From Seminavis robusta (lineage: Eukaryota; Bacillariophyta; Bacillariophyceae; Naviculales; Naviculaceae): DNA of 64,000 bases. The notes below the pieces were generated by a model, which made no database searches, was not told the origin of the DNA, and saw only the letters and a program-made list of their open reading frames with translations. The stretch is from positions 1-64,000 of the forward strand of contig CAICTM010000032.1 in the NCBI GenBank assembly GCA_903772945.1, read 5' to 3'. A program made the translations under genes and the position numbers. Below, piece by piece: positions 63,404 to 64,000 of the stretch; the first letter of the stretch is position 1, and the number at the start of each line of letters is the position of its first letter.

Positions 63404-64000
63404 TCAGCCGGTCAGCATCCAAGGATGTGCCCGAACTTGATCCAGACTCAATCGATCCTTGGGATCCAAAAACAGCATGCGTTGCAACAGATCCATGGCA
63501 TCACAGCTCAAACCAAGTTCCCACTCGGTCAGCATTTGCACCAAGTATCCTCCCGTCATGTACTTGAACCTCAAATCGGTCGTACAAGCACATTCCCAAG
63601 GAGGAAAGCCAGTCAACATGAGAAACAGAATGACTCCAGCTGCCCACAAGTCCACTGCATAGCCATCAAAGGGTTCCTTGTTCGAATAGATTTCAGGGGA
63701 CATGTAGATCCATTTACCACAAGTGCCCTGTGGTCGCAGCAAGGACCGGGACTGTACCTTGCCATCTATTACAAAGGTACTACCATGTGCATTCGAATTG
63801 GTGAGAGAGCTGTTCTTGTCTGATAGAGGAACTCGCAGACACATGCCTAGGTCAATCACAAGAGCCTTGTTCTGATGCACCAGCAAGTTCTCAAGGCTAA
63901 TGTCACGGTGGCAAATCCCAGCACGTTGCAAGCTTTCCAGACCCTGTCGTAGGCCACAGGAGAAGGATGTAAGCAAGCAGCACGAATGGCTGGCATGGTG
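63404..64000 (-). CDS. protein kinase, C-terminal part (runs off the window)
   Basis: The frame is open from the window edge to the stop at 63404 and encodes the C-lobe of a Ser/Thr-type kinase: the catalytic loop HRDISLEN, DLG in place of DFG in the metal-binding motif, the activation-segment end YMSPE, the DLWAAGVILFLMLTGFPPW helix-F region and the C-lobe arginine in DPKDRLSLDQVRAHPW. The N-lobe lies outside the window. The LTGFPPW and RAHPW motifs resemble CAMK/SNF1-type kinases, but a group cannot be fixed without the N-lobe. DLG is seen in a minority of active kinases. Confidence 0.88.
   Translation of the reverse strand, partial: HHASHSCCLLTSFSCGLRQGLESLQRAGICHRDISLENLLVHQNKALVIDLGMCLRVPLSDKNSSLTNSNAHGSTFVIDGKVQSRSLLRPQGTCGKWIYMSPEIYSNKEPFDGYAVDLWAAGVILFLMLTGFPPWECACTTDLRFKYMTGGYLVQMLTEWELGLSCDAMDLLQRMLFLDPKDRLSLDQVRAHPWMLTG

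Overview
The window looks like nuclear DNA of a pennate diatom, with Seminavis or a close relative as my best guess. Three things point there. Short GT-AG introns occur inside leucine-rich-repeat genes. Two proteins carry presequences of the diatom plastid type. A Copia-type retroelement of the kind common in diatoms is present. Protein families typical of stramenopile algae are also here: kinase-less LRR membrane proteins, helicase-associated-domain proteins, MYND/Sel1 proteins and Hint-domain membrane proteins. Genes are spaced at ordinary eukaryotic density on both strands, with no operons. I see no rRNA genes, no intact tRNA gene and no CRISPR array.

Layout. 0-4.4 kb: decayed reverse-transcriptase element, tandem repeats and a 123-bp palindrome. 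4.5-9.4 kb: MYND/RING-like/Sel1 protein, secreted endonuclease/phosphatase-fold protein and a betaine-aldehyde-dehydrogenase-like enzyme. 10.1-16.5 kb: two tandem multi-exon LRR membrane proteins. 16.7-22.0 kb (minus): a large four-exon gene joining ubiquitin-binding-type zinc fingers, a long helical region, a TIR-like domain and TPR repeats. 23.5-31.7 kb: small unknown genes, a broken LRR gene and a helicase-associated-domain protein. 33-36 kb: 2-oxoglutarate oxygenase and two plastid-type proteins. 36.3-48.4 kb: two Hint-domain paralogues flanking an intronless LRR gene, an F-box-like gene and a basic nuclear-type protein. 49-52.3 kb: two ZZ-like zinc-finger paralogues. 52.3-62.8 kb: a young Copia element carrying a second nested insertion. 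63.4 kb to the end: a partial protein kinase.

The two strongest results are these. First, the zinc-finger/TIR-like/TPR gene, whose exons I followed by splice sites and frame, looks like a multidomain sensor or immune-type protein. Second, the Copia element (205-bp LTRs that read as identical, 5-bp target duplication CTCCA) sits inside the first coding exon of a ZZ-finger gene. The gene's lost N-terminus can still be read on the far side of the element, 10.5 kb away. The nested insertion inside the Copia element has its own 5-bp target duplication and begins with two tandem tRNA-like, Pol III-type units.

All calls come from reading the sequence. Family names rest on motifs I recognise and not on database searches. 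Exon joins are inferred from GT-AG sites and frame continuity.
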